DNA from: Paenibacillus melissococcoides
GTDB lineage: Bacteria; Bacillota; Bacilli; Paenibacillales; Paenibacillaceae
Direction: 5' to 3'
NCBI GenBank assembly: GCA_944800085.1
Contig: CALYLO010000007.1
Location: 1 to 64,000 of the forward strand
DNA length: 64,000 nt
Shown here: positions 48,411-58,108 of the stretch, one piece after another
Position numbering within the stretch: the first letter of the stretch is position 1
Layout of the letters: the number at the start of each line of letters is the position of its first letter
The notes under the pieces: model-generated
What the model saw: the letters and a program-made list of their open reading frames with translations, nothing else
The model's database searches: none
What the model was told of the DNA's origin: nothing
Made by a program: the position numbers and the translations under genes

Positions 48411-49256
48411 GTGAAGGTCGGATTTATCGGTACGGGAAGTATGGGGACAACGCTGATCGATGCGTTGATTCAATCCGGCGCTGTGACACCGGAGCAGGTC
48501 ATAGCGAGCAACCGTACGATGGACAAAGTGCAGTGCCTTGCATCGCAACACCCCGGGCTTCAAGTCTCGCCGAGCAATGTGGAGACAGTCCGGCTGAGCG
48601 ACATTGTCTTTCTGTGCATCAAACCGCTGGAATTCAAGGCGGTCCTGAAGGAGATTCAGCATGCCGCACACCCGGATCTCATCCTGGTGTCGATTACGAG
48701 CCCGGTGCTGCTGGAGCACCTGGAGCGGCAGCTGCCCTGCAAGGTCGCGAAAATCATCCCGAGCATTACGAGCTACGTTCGAAGCGGCGCTTCGCTCTGT
48801 ATGTACGGGAGCCGGATTCAGACGAAGGATCGGGATCTCCTGGAGCGGCTGATGTCATCCATCAGCCAACCACTGCGCATCGATGAGAAGTACACCCGCA
48901 TCTCTTCCGACTTGTCGAGCTGCGGTCCGGCGTTCATCGCTTACTTCCTGCAGCGGTGGATCGATGCCGCGACGGAAGCGACCGGCATCGGCCGTGAAGA
49001 AGCGTCGCGTCTCGCCTGCGAGATGCTGCTGGGCACCGGCAAGCTCTTGACGGAAGGGGGCTTCACTCCGGAACAGCTGCAGCAGCGCGTAGCGGTCCCC
49101 GGCGGCATCACCGCCGAGGCGCTCCGGCTGATGAAGGAAGAGCTGGCAGATATGTTCCACCAGCTCATTCAGGTCACCCACGCGAAATATGAAGAGGATC
49201 TGAAAAAGATTCACTCCCAATTCGCCGGGCAGGAAGTTAACCGACCACAATATTGA
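48411..49256 (+). CDS. comER: ComER, pyrroline-5-carboxylate reductase-like protein
   Basis: 281 residues from GTG 48411 after ACAGAGGAGGGAACATCC. Rossmann opening VGFIGTGSMGTTLIDALIQS, VRLSDIVFLCIKPLEFKAVL, KIIPSITSYVRSGASLCMYG, and a C-terminal dimerisation part with LSSCGPAFIAYFLQRWIDAA and QQRVAVPGGITAEALRLM. Family: ProC-like NAD(P)-dependent reductases. Divergent from comEA, exactly as comER in Bacillus. Its end overlaps the convergent leuS by 20 nt. Catalytic role in this position is not established. Confidence 0.9.
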   Translation: MKVGFIGTGSMGTTLIDALIQSGAVTPEQVIASNRTMDKVQCLASQHPGLQVSPSNVETVRLSDIVFLCIKPLEFKAVLKEIQHAAHPDLILVSITSPVLLEHLERQLPCKVAKIIPSITSYVRSGASLCMYGSRIQTKDRDLLERLMSSISQPLRIDEKYTRISSDLSSCGPAFIAYFLQRWIDAATEATGIGREEASRLACEMLLGTGKLLTEGGFTPEQLQQRVAVPGGITAEALRLMKEELADMFHQLIQVTHAKYEEDLKKIHSQFAGQEVNRPQY

Positions 49257-51678
49257 CGAGCCGGCCCTTGACAGCGATGACTTTACGGACGGTCTTGCCA
49301 GCAATGGCGTCCTGAACGTTCGGCAGAGACATCGCTTTTTCCTGCATGGCGGCTTCATCCGCATCGGCGGCGATTCGAATCCGATCGGCTATCTTGCCGT
49401 TCACCTGAATGACGATCTCCACTTCGGCGTCAACCGTCAATGCTTCGTCATACGTTGGCCACGGCACATACGTGATGGTGCCGTTATGCCCCAGGCGTTG
49501 CCACAATTCCTCCGCGATATGAGGAGCAAGCGGCGACAGCAGCTGCACGAAGTTCTCCATCGCCTGGCGCGGCAGCGTCTCCGCCTTGTACGCGTCATTA
49601 ATGAAGATCATCAATTGGCTGATGGCCGTATTGAAGCGCATCGCCTCAATATCCTCGGTCACTTTCTTCACGGTCTTGTGCCAGGTGCGGATGAAGCTGT
49701 CTTCTCCCGGCCCGTCCGTAATCTTGCTGTTCAACTGGCCGTCCTCCGCGATGAACAGGCGCCAGATTCGGTTCAGGAAGCGGAACATGCCTTCGACGCC
49801 CTTCTCGTTCCATGGCTTCGTAATCTCGAGCGGCCCCATGAACATTTCATACATCCGCAGCGTATCCGCGCCGAATTCGTTCACGATATCATCCGGATTG
49901 ATGACATTGCCGCGGGATTTGGACATTTTCTCGCCGTTCGTGCCCAGAATCATTCCCTGGTTGACCAGCTTCTGGAACGGCTCCTTCGTATCGACGACGC
50001 CGATATCGTAGAGCACCTTATGCCAGAAGCGCGCATACAGCAAGTGGAGGACCGCATGCTCGACCCCGCCGATATACAGATCGACCGGCAGCCATTCGGC
50101 CTGCTTCTCCTTGGAGCACAGCTCCTTCCCGTTCTTCGGATCGATGAAGCGCAGATAGTACCAGCAGCTTCCGGCCCACTGCGGCATCGTGTTCGTCTCG
50201 CGGCGAGCGCTCATTCCTGTCTCCGGATCAACCGTATTCACCCACTCGGTGACGTTCGCGAGCGGCGACTCGCCGGTGCCCGATGGCTGAATGTGATCGA
50301 CCTCCGGCAGCATCAGCGGAAGTTCCGACTCCGGAACCGGCTTCATGGTGCCGTCTTCCAGGTGAATAATCGGAATCGGCTCCCCCCAATAACGCTGGCG
50401 GCTGAACAGCCAGTCGCGCAGGCGGTAGGTCACCTTAGGCTGGCCGACGCCTTCCGCCGTCAGCCACTCATTCATGCGGGCAATCGCCTCGGCGTTCCCG
50501 AGCCCGTTCAGGAAGTCCGAGTTCACATGCGGCCCGTCGCCGCCGAACGCTTCCTTCGTCACATCTCCGCCGGAGACGACCTCCACGATCGGCAGATCGA
50601 ATTGCTTCGCGAATTCCCAGTCCCGCTGGTCATGGCCCGGAACGGCCATAATGGCCCCGGTTCCGTAGCCGGCGAGAACGTAGTCGGCAATCCAGATCGG
50701 GAGCTTCGCCCCGTTCACCGGGTTGATCGCATACGCGCCGGTGAACACCCCGGTCTTATCCTTCGCGAGATCGGTGCGCTCCATGTCGCTCTTGCGCGCA
50801 GCCTGCTCCTGGTAAGCTTGAACCGCCGCTTGCTGCCCGGAAGCCGTGATGCGGCCAACCAGCGCGTGCTCCGGCGCCAAGACGCAGTATGTCGCGCCGA
50901 ACAGCGTGTCCGGCCGGGTCGTGAATACGATGATATGGTCGTCATGCCCGTCGATCGCGAAGCGGACCTCTGCCCCTTCGGAGCGTCCAATCCAGTTGCG
51001 CTGCATATCCTTCAAACTCTCCGGCCAATCCAGCTCATCCAGATCGGCGAGCAGCCGCTCCGCATATTCCGTAATCTTCAATACCCATTGCCGCATCGGC
51101 TTGCGGATAACCGGATGGCCGCCGCGTTCCGACTTGCCGTCGATCACTTCCTCGTTCGCCAGCACCGTGCCGAGCGCCGGACACCAGTTCACCGGAATCT
51201 CCGCTTCATACGCGAGTCCGCGCTTGTAGAGCTGGATGAAGATCCACTGGGTCCATTTGTAATAGTCGGGATCGGTCGTGCTGATCTCCCGGTCCCAGTC
51301 ATAAGAGAAGCCGAGCGACTTAATCTGGCGGCGGAAATTGTTGATGTTCTTCACCGTAATGTCGCGCGGATGCTCGCCCGTGTCGAGCGCGTGCTGCTCA
51401 GCCGGAAGGCCGAACGCATCCCAGCCCATCGGATGAAGCACATTGTACCCTCTCATGCGCTTGAAGCGGGAAATGATATCGGTGGCCGTATATCCTTCCG
51501 GGTGGCCGACGTGCAGCCCCGCGCCCGAAGGATACGGGAACATGTCGAGCGCGTAGAACTTCGGCTTGCCGGAGTTCTCCTCCGTAGCGAACGTCTTGTG
51601 CTCCTCCCAGTACTGCTGCCACTTCTTCTCCAAAATTTGCGGTTGATAGCCATGCGGCTGGTTGACTTCTTGACTCAT
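49237..51678 (-). CDS. leuS: Leucyl-tRNA synthetase
   Basis: 813 residues from ATG 51676-51678 after AAGGAGGAATACGG. HIGH motif in YPSGAGLHVGHPEGYTATDI (about residues 49-68), editing domain around FTTRPDTLFGATYCVLAPEH and GTGAIMAVPGHDQRDWEFA, KMSKS motif in GTNGEKMSKSRGNVINPDDI, and the C-terminal VQVNGKIADRI end. Typical bacterial LeuRS length. Controlled by a T-box leader upstream. Confidence 0.97.
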   Translation of the reverse strand: MSQEVNQPHGYQPQILEKKWQQYWEEHKTFATEENSGKPKFYALDMFPYPSGAGLHVGHPEGYTATDIISRFKRMRGYNVLHPMGWDAFGLPAEQHALDTGEHPRDITVKNINNFRRQIKSLGFSYDWDREISTTDPDYYKWTQWIFIQLYKRGLAYEAEIPVNWCPALGTVLANEEVIDGKSERGGHPVIRKPMRQWVLKITEYAERLLADLDELDWPESLKDMQRNWIGRSEGAEVRFAIDGHDDHIIVFTTRPDTLFGATYCVLAPEHALVGRITASGQQAAVQAYQEQAARKSDMERTDLAKDKTGVFTGAYAINPVNGAKLPIWIADYVLAGYGTGAIMAVPGHDQRDWEFAKQFDLPIVEVVSGGDVTKEAFGGDGPHVNSDFLNGLGNAEAIARMNEWLTAEGVGQPKVTYRLRDWLFSRQRYWGEPIPIIHLEDGTMKPVPESELPLMLPEVDHIQPSGTGESPLANVTEWVNTVDPETGMSARRETNTMPQWAGSCWYYLRFIDPKNGKELCSKEKQAEWLPVDLYIGGVEHAVLHLLYARFWHKVLYDIGVVDTKEPFQKLVNQGMILGTNGEKMSKSRGNVINPDDIVNEFGADTLRMYEMFMGPLEITKPWNEKGVEGMFRFLNRIWRLFIAEDGQLNSKITDGPGEDSFIRTWHKTVKKVTEDIEAMRFNTAISQLMIFINDAYKAETLPRQAMENFVQLLSPLAPHIAEELWQRLGHNGTITYVPWPTYDEALTVDAEVEIVIQVNGKIADRIRIAADADEAAMQEKAMSLPNVQDAIAGKTVRKVIAVKGRLVNIVVG

Positions 51679-51938
51679 CCGTATTCCTCCTTGCCGTGCC
51701 CGGCGAAGGCTGCGCGCGCAGCCCGCCCCGCACCTTATGCGAATATCATCATGCTTGAACCGCAGGAGACGGGCCCTTCCTGCCCCTCCGAGCCGAATCA
51801 GGCCATTCCGCCCGATTCGTGCGGTCACCTCCCGGTTCCGCTCCGTATCCGCAGGATACGGCCGGACACCGGGCCTGGTTCATGCTGCTGCCACCGAAAC
51901 GTCATGCGCGTGCCCGCCGCTTATCTATTCCGATACAG

Positions 51939-52200
51939 CAAAAAAAACCTCTCGCCCTTAGCGAAAACGCTAGGGACGAGAGGTTCAATTCCCGTGGTAC
52001 CACCCTAGTTAGCGAAAGGCATGCTTTGCCTTCCACTCCCTCTGCACCGTTAACGCCGGTGAATCGTCACAGCCTCCCTGCCGTTCGGCTGCGAGACTCC
52101 GAGGCGAGTTCGCTCCTGCCCATCACCGGCTTCCACCACCCGCCGGCTCTCTGTTCGATGCGCGCATCGAGCTACTAATCCTCATCACAGTCTTATTGCA
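51939..52200 (-). promoter_or_regulatory. T-box riboswitch upstream of leuS
   Basis: On the minus strand the T-box core AGGGTGGTACCACGGGAA (about 51990-52007) is followed by a terminator with stem ACCTCTCGTCCCTAGCG / CGCTAAGGGCGAGAGGT and eight T. Upstream lies a long structured leader of about 190 nt with GAACTCGCCTC, where CTC is the likely leucine specifier. Uncharged tRNA-Leu would stabilise the antiterminator. The gap from the terminator to the leuS start (51679-51938) shows no gene. Confidence 0.92.
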
Positions 52201-52309
52201 CTTCTTCAATTGTATGCATAACCTTGACCAGCTTACGCAAGTATTTCTATCATAATGAAAATTAAGGATATTGTCAACGATTGTCGCCTGGCCGCCGCTT
52301 CACGGGCGG

Positions 52310-53074
52310 CTATTCCTTCACCGCGGCATAGAAAATGCGCGCGGACTGGCTGTCCGGCGGATCCCAGGCGAAGTCGGCATACATGTCCACGCGGGCAAAT
52401 CCGGCCTCGCGCAGCCAGGACGCCATCGCTTCCGTCTCATAGGCGCGCTGAACATGGGCTTCGTCGACCCGTTCGAACAGGGAGCCGCCATCTTGCCGCA
52501 TGAAAAAAGTGAGCTGATGCTCGATCTCCCGTCTCGCCTCGTCATAATCGCAGAACCAGATATAGGCCAGATCGTCCTCGTCGTACGCAAAAGGCTGCGA
52601 CTCCGCGTATGACTCGAATTGGCGAATATGATGCACATCGAACAAGAAGACGCCTCCGGCGCGCAGCTGCCGGTACGTGGCCGCGAACACCCGCTTCACA
52701 TCCGCCTCTTCGGTAATGTAATTCAGGCAGTCGCAGAACGAGACGACAGCGTCAGCCGGCTCGCCCGCATTCCATTCCCGCATATCCTGGCACAGCCAAC
52801 GGAGGCTGCCGGACTTCGCGGGCGCGGAGGCGGACTTCTGTTCGGCTACGGCCAGCATCGTCTCTGACAGATCGATGCCGGTCAGCGTATAGCCTCTAGC
52901 TGCGAGCGGAAGCGCAATGTTGCCCGTTCCGCAGCCCAGGTCGACAATCCGCTCCGGCTTCGACGGCATATAGCGCCGCCACGCCTCCTCGGCGAATTCC
53001 ACCCAGGCGTCATAAGGCATATCTTCCATCAAGCGGTCATAGACCGCGGCAAAGCGGCCGTAAGATTCCATCAA
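52310..53074 (-). CDS. Class I SAM-dependent methyltransferase YqeM
   Basis: 254 residues. GRFAAVYDRLMEDMPYDAWV at the start, motif I RIVDLGCGTGNIALPLAARG near residue 42, TGIDLSETMLAVAEQKSAS (motif II) and DAVVSFCDCLNYITEEAD (motif IV). Then GVFLFDVHHIRQFESYAESQ. Corresponds to yqeM in the Bacillus cluster by place and motifs. Substrate unknown. Confidence 0.88.
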   Translation of the reverse strand: MMESYGRFAAVYDRLMEDMPYDAWVEFAEEAWRRYMPSKPERIVDLGCGTGNIALPLAARGYTLTGIDLSETMLAVAEQKSASAPAKSGSLRWLCQDMREWNAGEPADAVVSFCDCLNYITEEADVKRVFAATYRQLRAGGVFLFDVHHIRQFESYAESQPFAYDEDDLAYIWFCDYDEARREIEHQLTFFMRQDGGSLFERVDEAHVQRAYETEAMASWLREAGFARVDMYADFAWDPPDSQSARIFYAAVKE

Positions 53075-53158
53075 GCCTCTCCGTCCTTCCCTCGCGCTGC
53101 GGCGTTGGTAGCGCGTCTTCGCCTGCGCCGTTGCTAGCGCTTCTTCCCATGCCGCGTG

Positions 53159-54115
53159 TCAGCGCTTCTTCGGCCGCGGAGGAGCCGGCTTCTCTGCCTG
53201 AAGGATCTGCTGGAGCTCATCCGGGCCAAGCCCCGCGCCCTTCTCCGTCAGTTCCGTCCAGCTTCCTTGCTGCTTGACGAGGTCGGCCCTCATCAACCGC
53301 CCGACCGCGCGCTTGAACGCCGATTTGCTCATTCCGAACCGCTGCTTCACAATATCGGCGGGCGTCTCGTCCGAATACGGCATCGCCCCGTTCGGACGTT
53401 CCCGCAGAAAGGAGAACAGCCGGTCCGCATCCAGATCCATGCCAATCTCCTTGCGTTCGGCCATCGTCACGTTCACGCGGCCGTCCTCGCGGATATGGGT
53501 GACGCGCACGCGCACCTTCTCCCCGAGCCGGAGCGGCCGCGGCCGAAGCGACTCGTGCAGGAATCCGATGACCCCGAAGCCGATCGGACCGCCGTCGAGC
53601 ACGAGGAATGTCCCCATCTTCAGCGGCCGGTAGACGACGGCCTCATGCCATGTATTGCGCCAAGCGTCCGGCGCGTCGAAGGCCAGCGGAACGAGGTCCT
53701 GTTCCAGCGCCGCCCGCGCCACGAGCCGGCCTACCCGGTCGTGGACCATCTTCACATAGACCGTGTCCCCGACTTGGGGATGAAGCGGCTCGTATTCGGG
53801 CAGCTCGCTCTTCGGAAGCAGCAGTTGGCGCCCGATGCCCATTTCCAGGAAGCAGCCATACCGGGGATGAATGTCCGCCACCTGAAGCGGCGCAATCTCA
53901 TCCAGCGTCAGATACGGGCGCTTCATCGTCGACGCGAGCCGATCCTCCGTATCATAGAATAAAAAGACGTCGACCTCGTCCCCCGGCTTTACCGGGCCTG
54001 TCAGTTCGGAATAATGAAGAATGACGTCCTGTTCCCCGTCTGTCAGAAAGTAGCCGTATGGCGACACCTCCCGTGCCACCTGCAGCCGTGTTATCGTGCC
54101 CGCGGTCAGCGTCAT
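53159..54115 (-). CDS. CvfB-like S1-domain RNA-binding protein
   Basis: 318 residues from ATG 54113-54115, overlapping the rsfS stop (ATGA). Tandem S1-like domains: ITRLQVAREVSPYGYFLTDG, IAPLQVADIHPRYGCFLEMG, GVIGFLHESLRPRPLRLGEK, VRVRVTHIREDGRVNVTMAE. A winged helix follows: ADIVKQRFGMSKSAFKRAVG. This is the CvfB/YitL architecture, RNA-binding proteins affecting virulence regulators in staphylococci. Its insertion between yqeM and rsfS differs from Bacillus. Confidence 0.88.
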   Translation of the reverse strand: MTLTAGTITRLQVAREVSPYGYFLTDGEQDVILHYSELTGPVKPGDEVDVFLFYDTEDRLASTMKRPYLTLDEIAPLQVADIHPRYGCFLEMGIGRQLLLPKSELPEYEPLHPQVGDTVYVKMVHDRVGRLVARAALEQDLVPLAFDAPDAWRNTWHEAVVYRPLKMGTFLVLDGGPIGFGVIGFLHESLRPRPLRLGEKVRVRVTHIREDGRVNVTMAERKEIGMDLDADRLFSFLRERPNGAMPYSDETPADIVKQRFGMSKSAFKRAVGRLMRADLVKQQGSWTELTEKGAGLGPDELQQILQAEKPAPPRPKKR

Positions 54116-54459
54116 GCCATCTCCACAACTTTCGCGTCGGACCACAGCTTCTCGATATTATAGTATTCGCGCTCGTCGCGATGGAAGATGTGGATGACGA
54201 TATCGCCGAGATCGAGCAGGACCCAGCGCGAGGATTCCAAGCCTTCCATTCCCCGGACCGCTACGCCCGCCTCGTGAACCCGTTTGCGGATCTCGTTCGT
54301 AATGGCTTGCACCTGGGTATCGGAATTCCCGTGGCAAATGACAAAATAATCCGCAATCAGAGAAATCCCCTGCAGATCGAGCACGACGAGATCCATCGCT
54401 TTTTTTTCTTCCGCCGCCGCGACGACGATGTCGAGCAGCTCTCTTGGTTGAATGGTCAT
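54112..54459 (-). CDS. rsfS: Ribosome silencing factor
   Basis: 115 residues from ATG 54457-54459 after AATGGAGGTTACGGT. It contains DIVVAAAEEKKAMDLVVLDL, ISLIADYFVICHGNSDTQVQ, EGLESSRWVLLDLGDIVIHI and FHRDEREYYNIEKLWSDA, the full RsfS/Iojap signature. It binds ribosomal protein uL14 and blocks subunit joining under starvation. Corresponds to yqeL. Confidence 0.95.
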   Translation of the reverse strand: MTIQPRELLDIVVAAAEEKKAMDLVVLDLQGISLIADYFVICHGNSDTQVQAITNEIRKRVHEAGVAVRGMEGLESSRWVLLDLGDIVIHIFHRDEREYYNIEKLWSDAKVVEMA

Positions 54460-54545
54460 ACCGTAACCTCCATTAATCCTCATGTACTGGCACTCCGGCA
54501 ACGGAATTGCATGCAGCTCCGTTTCCCTTCTGCCGTTAGGCTTCC

Positions 54546-55121
54546 CTAATTCTGCTCCAATTCTTCAATCAGCCGGTTCCGTGCAATTACCGTTAGCGGA
54601 AAAATACGCCGGCGCCGGGAGAGCAAAAAGCCGATCGTCGAGTCGAAGCCGGCGATGAGCGCGAGATTGACATCCTGTTGGGCCAATTCCCGGATTCGCT
54701 CTACGCCCGGAAAATCGCGCCCCGGCTCGATATAATCCGCCAGACAAACCACCTTGTCGAGCAGAGTCATCGGCGCCCGGCCCGATGTATGGTAACGGAT
54801 CGCATCCAGAACCTCCTCGTCCCGCACCCCGTAGTCCCGGGCGGCGACGACCGCGCCGACGGGCGCGTGCCACAGCTGCTTGTCGTATTCCAGCAGCTCA
54901 GGCGGCAAATTCTCTTCGCGAATGACCTTTTCCATCCGGTCGGTCGGCCAATACTTGGCGACATCGTGAAGAATCGCCGCCAGATCCGCTTTCTCCGGAT
55001 CCGCGCCGAAGCGGCGGGCCAAAATCACGGCCGTATCCATTACGCCCTGGGTATGCTGCCAGCGCGCGGCCGGCATCTGCGCCCGGACGGATTCAATCAA
55101 TTGCTGGCGCGTCAGATTCAT
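54546..55121 (-). CDS. yqeK: HD-domain hydrolase YqeK (Ap4A hydrolase family)
   Basis: 191 residues. HTQGVMDTAVILARRFGADP (first His), ADLAAILHDVAKYWPTDRM (HD), LWHAPVGAVVAARDYGV, and VLDAIRYHTSGRAPMTLLDK with VVCLADYIEPGRDF. These are the metal ligands of the YqeK family, which includes symmetrical diadenosine tetraphosphate hydrolases in Gram-positive bacteria. Overlaps nadD by 29 nt. Confidence 0.93.
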   Translation of the reverse strand: MNLTRQQLIESVRAQMPAARWQHTQGVMDTAVILARRFGADPEKADLAAILHDVAKYWPTDRMEKVIREENLPPELLEYDKQLWHAPVGAVVAARDYGVRDEEVLDAIRYHTSGRAPMTLLDKVVCLADYIEPGRDFPGVERIRELAQQDVNLALIAGFDSTIGFLLSRRRRIFPLTVIARNRLIEELEQN

Positions 55122-55701
55122 ACAATCCCCACCTTGCGATATAATGTTCGACGGCTTCCGGAACGAGATAGCGGATCGAGCGTCCCGCCGCTCTTCTCTG
55201 CCGGATATCCGTCGAGGAGATATCCATCTGGGGCATGTCAGCCGCCAGGATGCGGCCGCGCCATGCGGCCGGCAGCTTCTCCTCGCTCCAGCGGATGCCC
55301 GGCCGGTGCAGCCCGACGAAGCGGATCAGACCCATCAGTTCGTCGATCCGATGCCACTTCGGCAAGTAATCAACCATATCGCCGCCGATAATCCAGTGCC
55401 AGCTGACGTCCGGATAGGCGGCCCGCAGCGAGATGACGGTGTCATAGGTGTAGGAGACACCTCCGCGGGCCAGCTCCCAATCGCTCGCCCGGAAAGACGG
55501 ATTGCCCGCGATGGCCAGTCGGGTCATCTCCATGCGATGCTTGCCGTCGGCTTGAAGATGGTCCGTCTTGTGCGGCGGCACGTGAGCGGGCATGAACCAC
55601 ACCTCATCAAGATTTGCGGCTTCGCGGGCGCATTCGGCGGCCACCAGATGCCCCAGATGGATCGGATTGAAAGTCCCGCCCATAATCCCGATTTGTCTCA
55701 C
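55093..55701 (-). CDS. nadD: Nicotinate-nucleotide adenylyltransferase
   Basis: 202 residues. IGIMGGTFNPIHLGHLVAAE carries the GxFxPxHxGH nucleotidyltransferase motif; WFMPAHVPPHKTDHLQADG, ISLRAAYPDVSWHWIIGGDM and DISSTDIRQRRAAGRSIRYL (ISSTxIR) complete the family pattern. Transfers AMP to nicotinate mononucleotide in NAD synthesis. Usual neighbour of yqeK. Confidence 0.96.
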   Translation of the reverse strand: MRQIGIMGGTFNPIHLGHLVAAECAREAANLDEVWFMPAHVPPHKTDHLQADGKHRMEMTRLAIAGNPSFRASDWELARGGVSYTYDTVISLRAAYPDVSWHWIIGGDMVDYLPKWHRIDELMGLIRFVGLHRPGIRWSEEKLPAAWRGRILAADMPQMDISSTDIRQRRAAGRSIRYLVPEAVEHYIARWGLYESDAPAID

Positions 55702-55718
55702 GTCTGCACCTCCGCCGG

Positions 55719-56009
55719 TTATGGCAGTTCAATCTGTTTATGTTCAGCCGATTCCTTGTAGAGCACGATCGTTTTCCCGATAACTTGGACCAGCTCGGCG
55801 CCCGAGCGGCTCGCCAATTCCTCCGCAACCTCGAAGCGATCGTCCATGCAGTTGTTCAAGATCGATACTTTGATCAGCTCACGCACTTCCAGCGCTTCCT
55901 CGATATGGCGGATAAGCTGATCGTTGGTTCCCCCTTTGCCTACTTGAAAAATAGGCTGCACATGATGTGCGAGCGAGCGCAAATAACGCTTTTGTTTTCC
56001 TGTTAGCAT
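55719..56009 (-). CDS. yhbY: YhbY-family RNA-binding protein (CRM domain)
   Basis: 96 residues: LTGKQKRYLRSLAHHVQPIF, QVGKGGTNDQLIRHIEEALE, VRELIKVSILNNCMDDRFEV and GKTIVLYKESAEHKQIELP. The G-K-G-G loop and L-K-V pattern define the CRM fold; the proteins bind pre-50S ribosomal particles. Corresponds to yqeI. Confidence 0.94.
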   Translation of the reverse strand: MLTGKQKRYLRSLAHHVQPIFQVGKGGTNDQLIRHIEEALEVRELIKVSILNNCMDDRFEVAEELASRSGAELVQVIGKTIVLYKESAEHKQIELP

Positions 56010-56047
56010 GTTTGTCCCTGCCTTATATGTCTAATAACAATAGTGGT

Positions 56048-56941
56048 TTATTCGTGACTTAATGTATTCCATACCTGCTCCCGCATCAACGCTGCAGGCG
56101 CAGCGGCGCCCGTCCACAGCTCCAGCGCGATCGCGCCCTGATAGACGAACATGCCGAGCCCGCTGTGCGTGCGGCAGCCGCGCTTGCCCGCTTCCCGCAG
56201 CAAGGCCGTCTCCAGCGGATTGTACACGATGTCGCTGACGATCATATCCGGGCGCAGCCAGTCCGGATCGAACGGCACCGCCTCCACGTCCGGATGCATA
56301 CCGACCGAGGTCGTATGAATGACGATATCCGCCTCGTGCGCGCCGATAGCCGGCCGTTCCCCAAGCTGGACGGCCGCTACCGTCCCGAAGGCGGACAGAT
56401 CGCGTGCCAGCGCCTCGGCCCGCGCCAGCGTGCGGTTGGCGATATGCAAGCGGCGGCATCCCGCCTTCAGCAGCGCATAAGCGATGCCGCGCGCCGCCCC
56501 GCCGGCCCCGATCAGCAAGATGCGGGACTGGCGGAGGTCAGAGATCATCTCCTCCTGCAGCGAACGGACAAATCCGAGCCCGTCCGTATTGTAACCGATG
56601 AGCCGGCCATTCCGGTTGACGATCGTATTGACGGCGCCGATGACGCTCGCGCTCTCATCCACTTCATCCAGATGCGCCATGACGGCTTCCTTGTGCGGAA
56701 TGGTTACGTTCATTCCGCCGATGCCGAGCGCGCGCATGCCCTGCACGGCCTGCCCCAGCTGCTCGGGCGCGACACGAAACGCCGTATATACGGCGTTCAG
56801 CCCAAGCTCCCGCAAGGCGGCATTGTGCATCAACGGCGATTTGGAATGCTTGATCGGATCGCCGATAACCGCGAACACGGCGGTCGAGCTGTCGATGCCC
56901 GCCGGAGGCCGCATCGCTCCGGCCACATCGTTCCGTACCAT
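56048..56941 (-). CDS. aroE: Shikimate dehydrogenase
   Basis: 297 residues. Substrate-binding part: VFAVIGDPIKHSKSPLMHNA, GGMNVTIPHKEAVMAHLDEV (catalytic Lys) and INTIVNRNGRLIGYNTDGLG-like sequence with Asn/Asp. NADP part: RILLIGAGGAARGIAYALLK, IANRTLARAEALARDLSAF. Ends with GMFVYQGAIALELWTG. Reduces 3-dehydroshikimate in aromatic amino acid synthesis. Confidence 0.96.
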   Translation of the reverse strand: MVRNDVAGAMRPPAGIDSSTAVFAVIGDPIKHSKSPLMHNAALRELGLNAVYTAFRVAPEQLGQAVQGMRALGIGGMNVTIPHKEAVMAHLDEVDESASVIGAVNTIVNRNGRLIGYNTDGLGFVRSLQEEMISDLRQSRILLIGAGGAARGIAYALLKAGCRRLHIANRTLARAEALARDLSAFGTVAAVQLGERPAIGAHEADIVIHTTSVGMHPDVEAVPFDPDWLRPDMIVSDIVYNPLETALLREAGKRGCRTHSGLGMFVYQGAIALELWTGAAAPAALMREQVWNTLSHE

Positions 56942-56968
56942 AGTATCCGCTCCCCCCGGTATAGTGTG

Positions 56969-58108
56969 CTAGATCATCGCGCGGCGGGTCAGCACCTTGA
57001 CCCCTTTCGGCGCGCAGATCTCCACAAGCGCGCCTTCCTTGCCGTTGCATTTGATCCATCCGAGCCCCGAGATGAATATATCGGTCTCGGACCCTTTGGC
57101 GATCCGGTACTGATGCTTCGTCCAGGCCGGAAGCTCATCCAGGCGCTCCCGCGCCGGCGGCGCCAGCAGCTCGCCGCGGTGCTCCTCGTACAACGCGTCT
57201 GCCCGCTCCAGCTTCGTCCGGTGGATCGGAAGTCCATTCGATATATAGCATGTAAAGGATTGCCGTTCCCCTTCCACAAAATCAAAACGCGCAAACGCCC
57301 CGAAAAACAGCGTCTGTCCTTCGTTCAACTGGTAGACGGCCGGCTTAAGCGGCTTGTCCGGCAGCAGGGCCCCCAGATCTTGCCGGCTGGCCAATTCCGT
57401 CAAGCGGCTCGTATAGACGATGCCCGGGGTATCAATGATATGCTTGCCGTCATCCAGCGGAATATGTACGACATCGAGGGTCGTTCCCGGATAACGGGAT
57501 GTCGTCAGCTCGCGCTCCAAATCGCTGTAATCGCGAATAAGACGGTTAATCAGCGTGGACTTGCCTACGTTCGTCGCCCCGACGACATAGACGTCGCGGC
57601 CGCGCCGCCAATGGCTCATCTGTTCCACCAGCCGATCGAAGCCGGCATTGCGCTTGGCGCTGACGAGAATGACGTCCAATATGCGGAGGCCATGCTCCTT
57701 CGCCTGCCGCTGCACCCAGTTCGTCAAGCGGTTCCAGTTCGTCGAACGGGGCAGCAGATCGATTTTGTTCACGACGAGCAGCACCGGATTGTTCCCGACG
57801 AACCGTTGGAGCCCGGAAATGACGCTGCCGTCGAAATCGAACAGATCGACGATATGGATGACCAACGCGTCCTCCTGGCCGATTCGCCCCAGCAAACGCA
57901 AAAAATCATCCTGATCCAGCGCCACGGAAGCCGCTTCGTTATAATGCTTAATCCGGAAGCAGCGCTGGCAAATCAGCGGCGAACGTTCCAGCGCGGACGT
58001 TGGGACATAGCCGATCTGATCGGGATGCCCGGTCTGCACCGTAACGCCGCAGCCGCTGCATATTTGCTTTTCTTGATTGTCCTTCACCTTTTTTCCTCCT
58101 CTTGCCAC
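56969..58108 (-). CDS. yqeH: Ribosome biogenesis GTPase YqeH
   Basis: 379 residues. N-terminal zinc finger ICSGCGVTVQTGHPDQIGYV with CQRCFRIKHYNEA. Circularly permuted GTPase: LLVVNKIDLLPRSTN (G4) comes before VVGATNVGKSTLINRLIRDY (G1) and YPGTTLDVVHIPLDDGKHI with DTPGIV (G3). The permuted G4-G1-G3 order is diagnostic. Acts in 30S assembly. Overlaps yqeG by 25 nt. Confidence 0.96.
   Translation of the reverse strand: MARGGKKVKDNQEKQICSGCGVTVQTGHPDQIGYVPTSALERSPLICQRCFRIKHYNEAASVALDQDDFLRLLGRIGQEDALVIHIVDLFDFDGSVISGLQRFVGNNPVLLVVNKIDLLPRSTNWNRLTNWVQRQAKEHGLRILDVILVSAKRNAGFDRLVEQMSHWRRGRDVYVVGATNVGKSTLINRLIRDYSDLERELTTSRYPGTTLDVVHIPLDDGKHIIDTPGIVYTSRLTELASRQDLGALLPDKPLKPAVYQLNEGQTLFFGAFARFDFVEGERQSFTCYISNGLPIHRTKLERADALYEEHRGELLAPPARERLDELPAWTKHQYRIAKGSETDIFISGLGWIKCNGKEGALVEICAPKGVKVLTRRAMI

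Noticed and set aside
49486..52008. 840-codon open frame on the plus strand opposite leuS
   Set aside because: It lies antisense to a fully conserved leuS gene and the T-box leader. Long antisense frames are common in GC-rich codon usage; the product has no recognisable domains.
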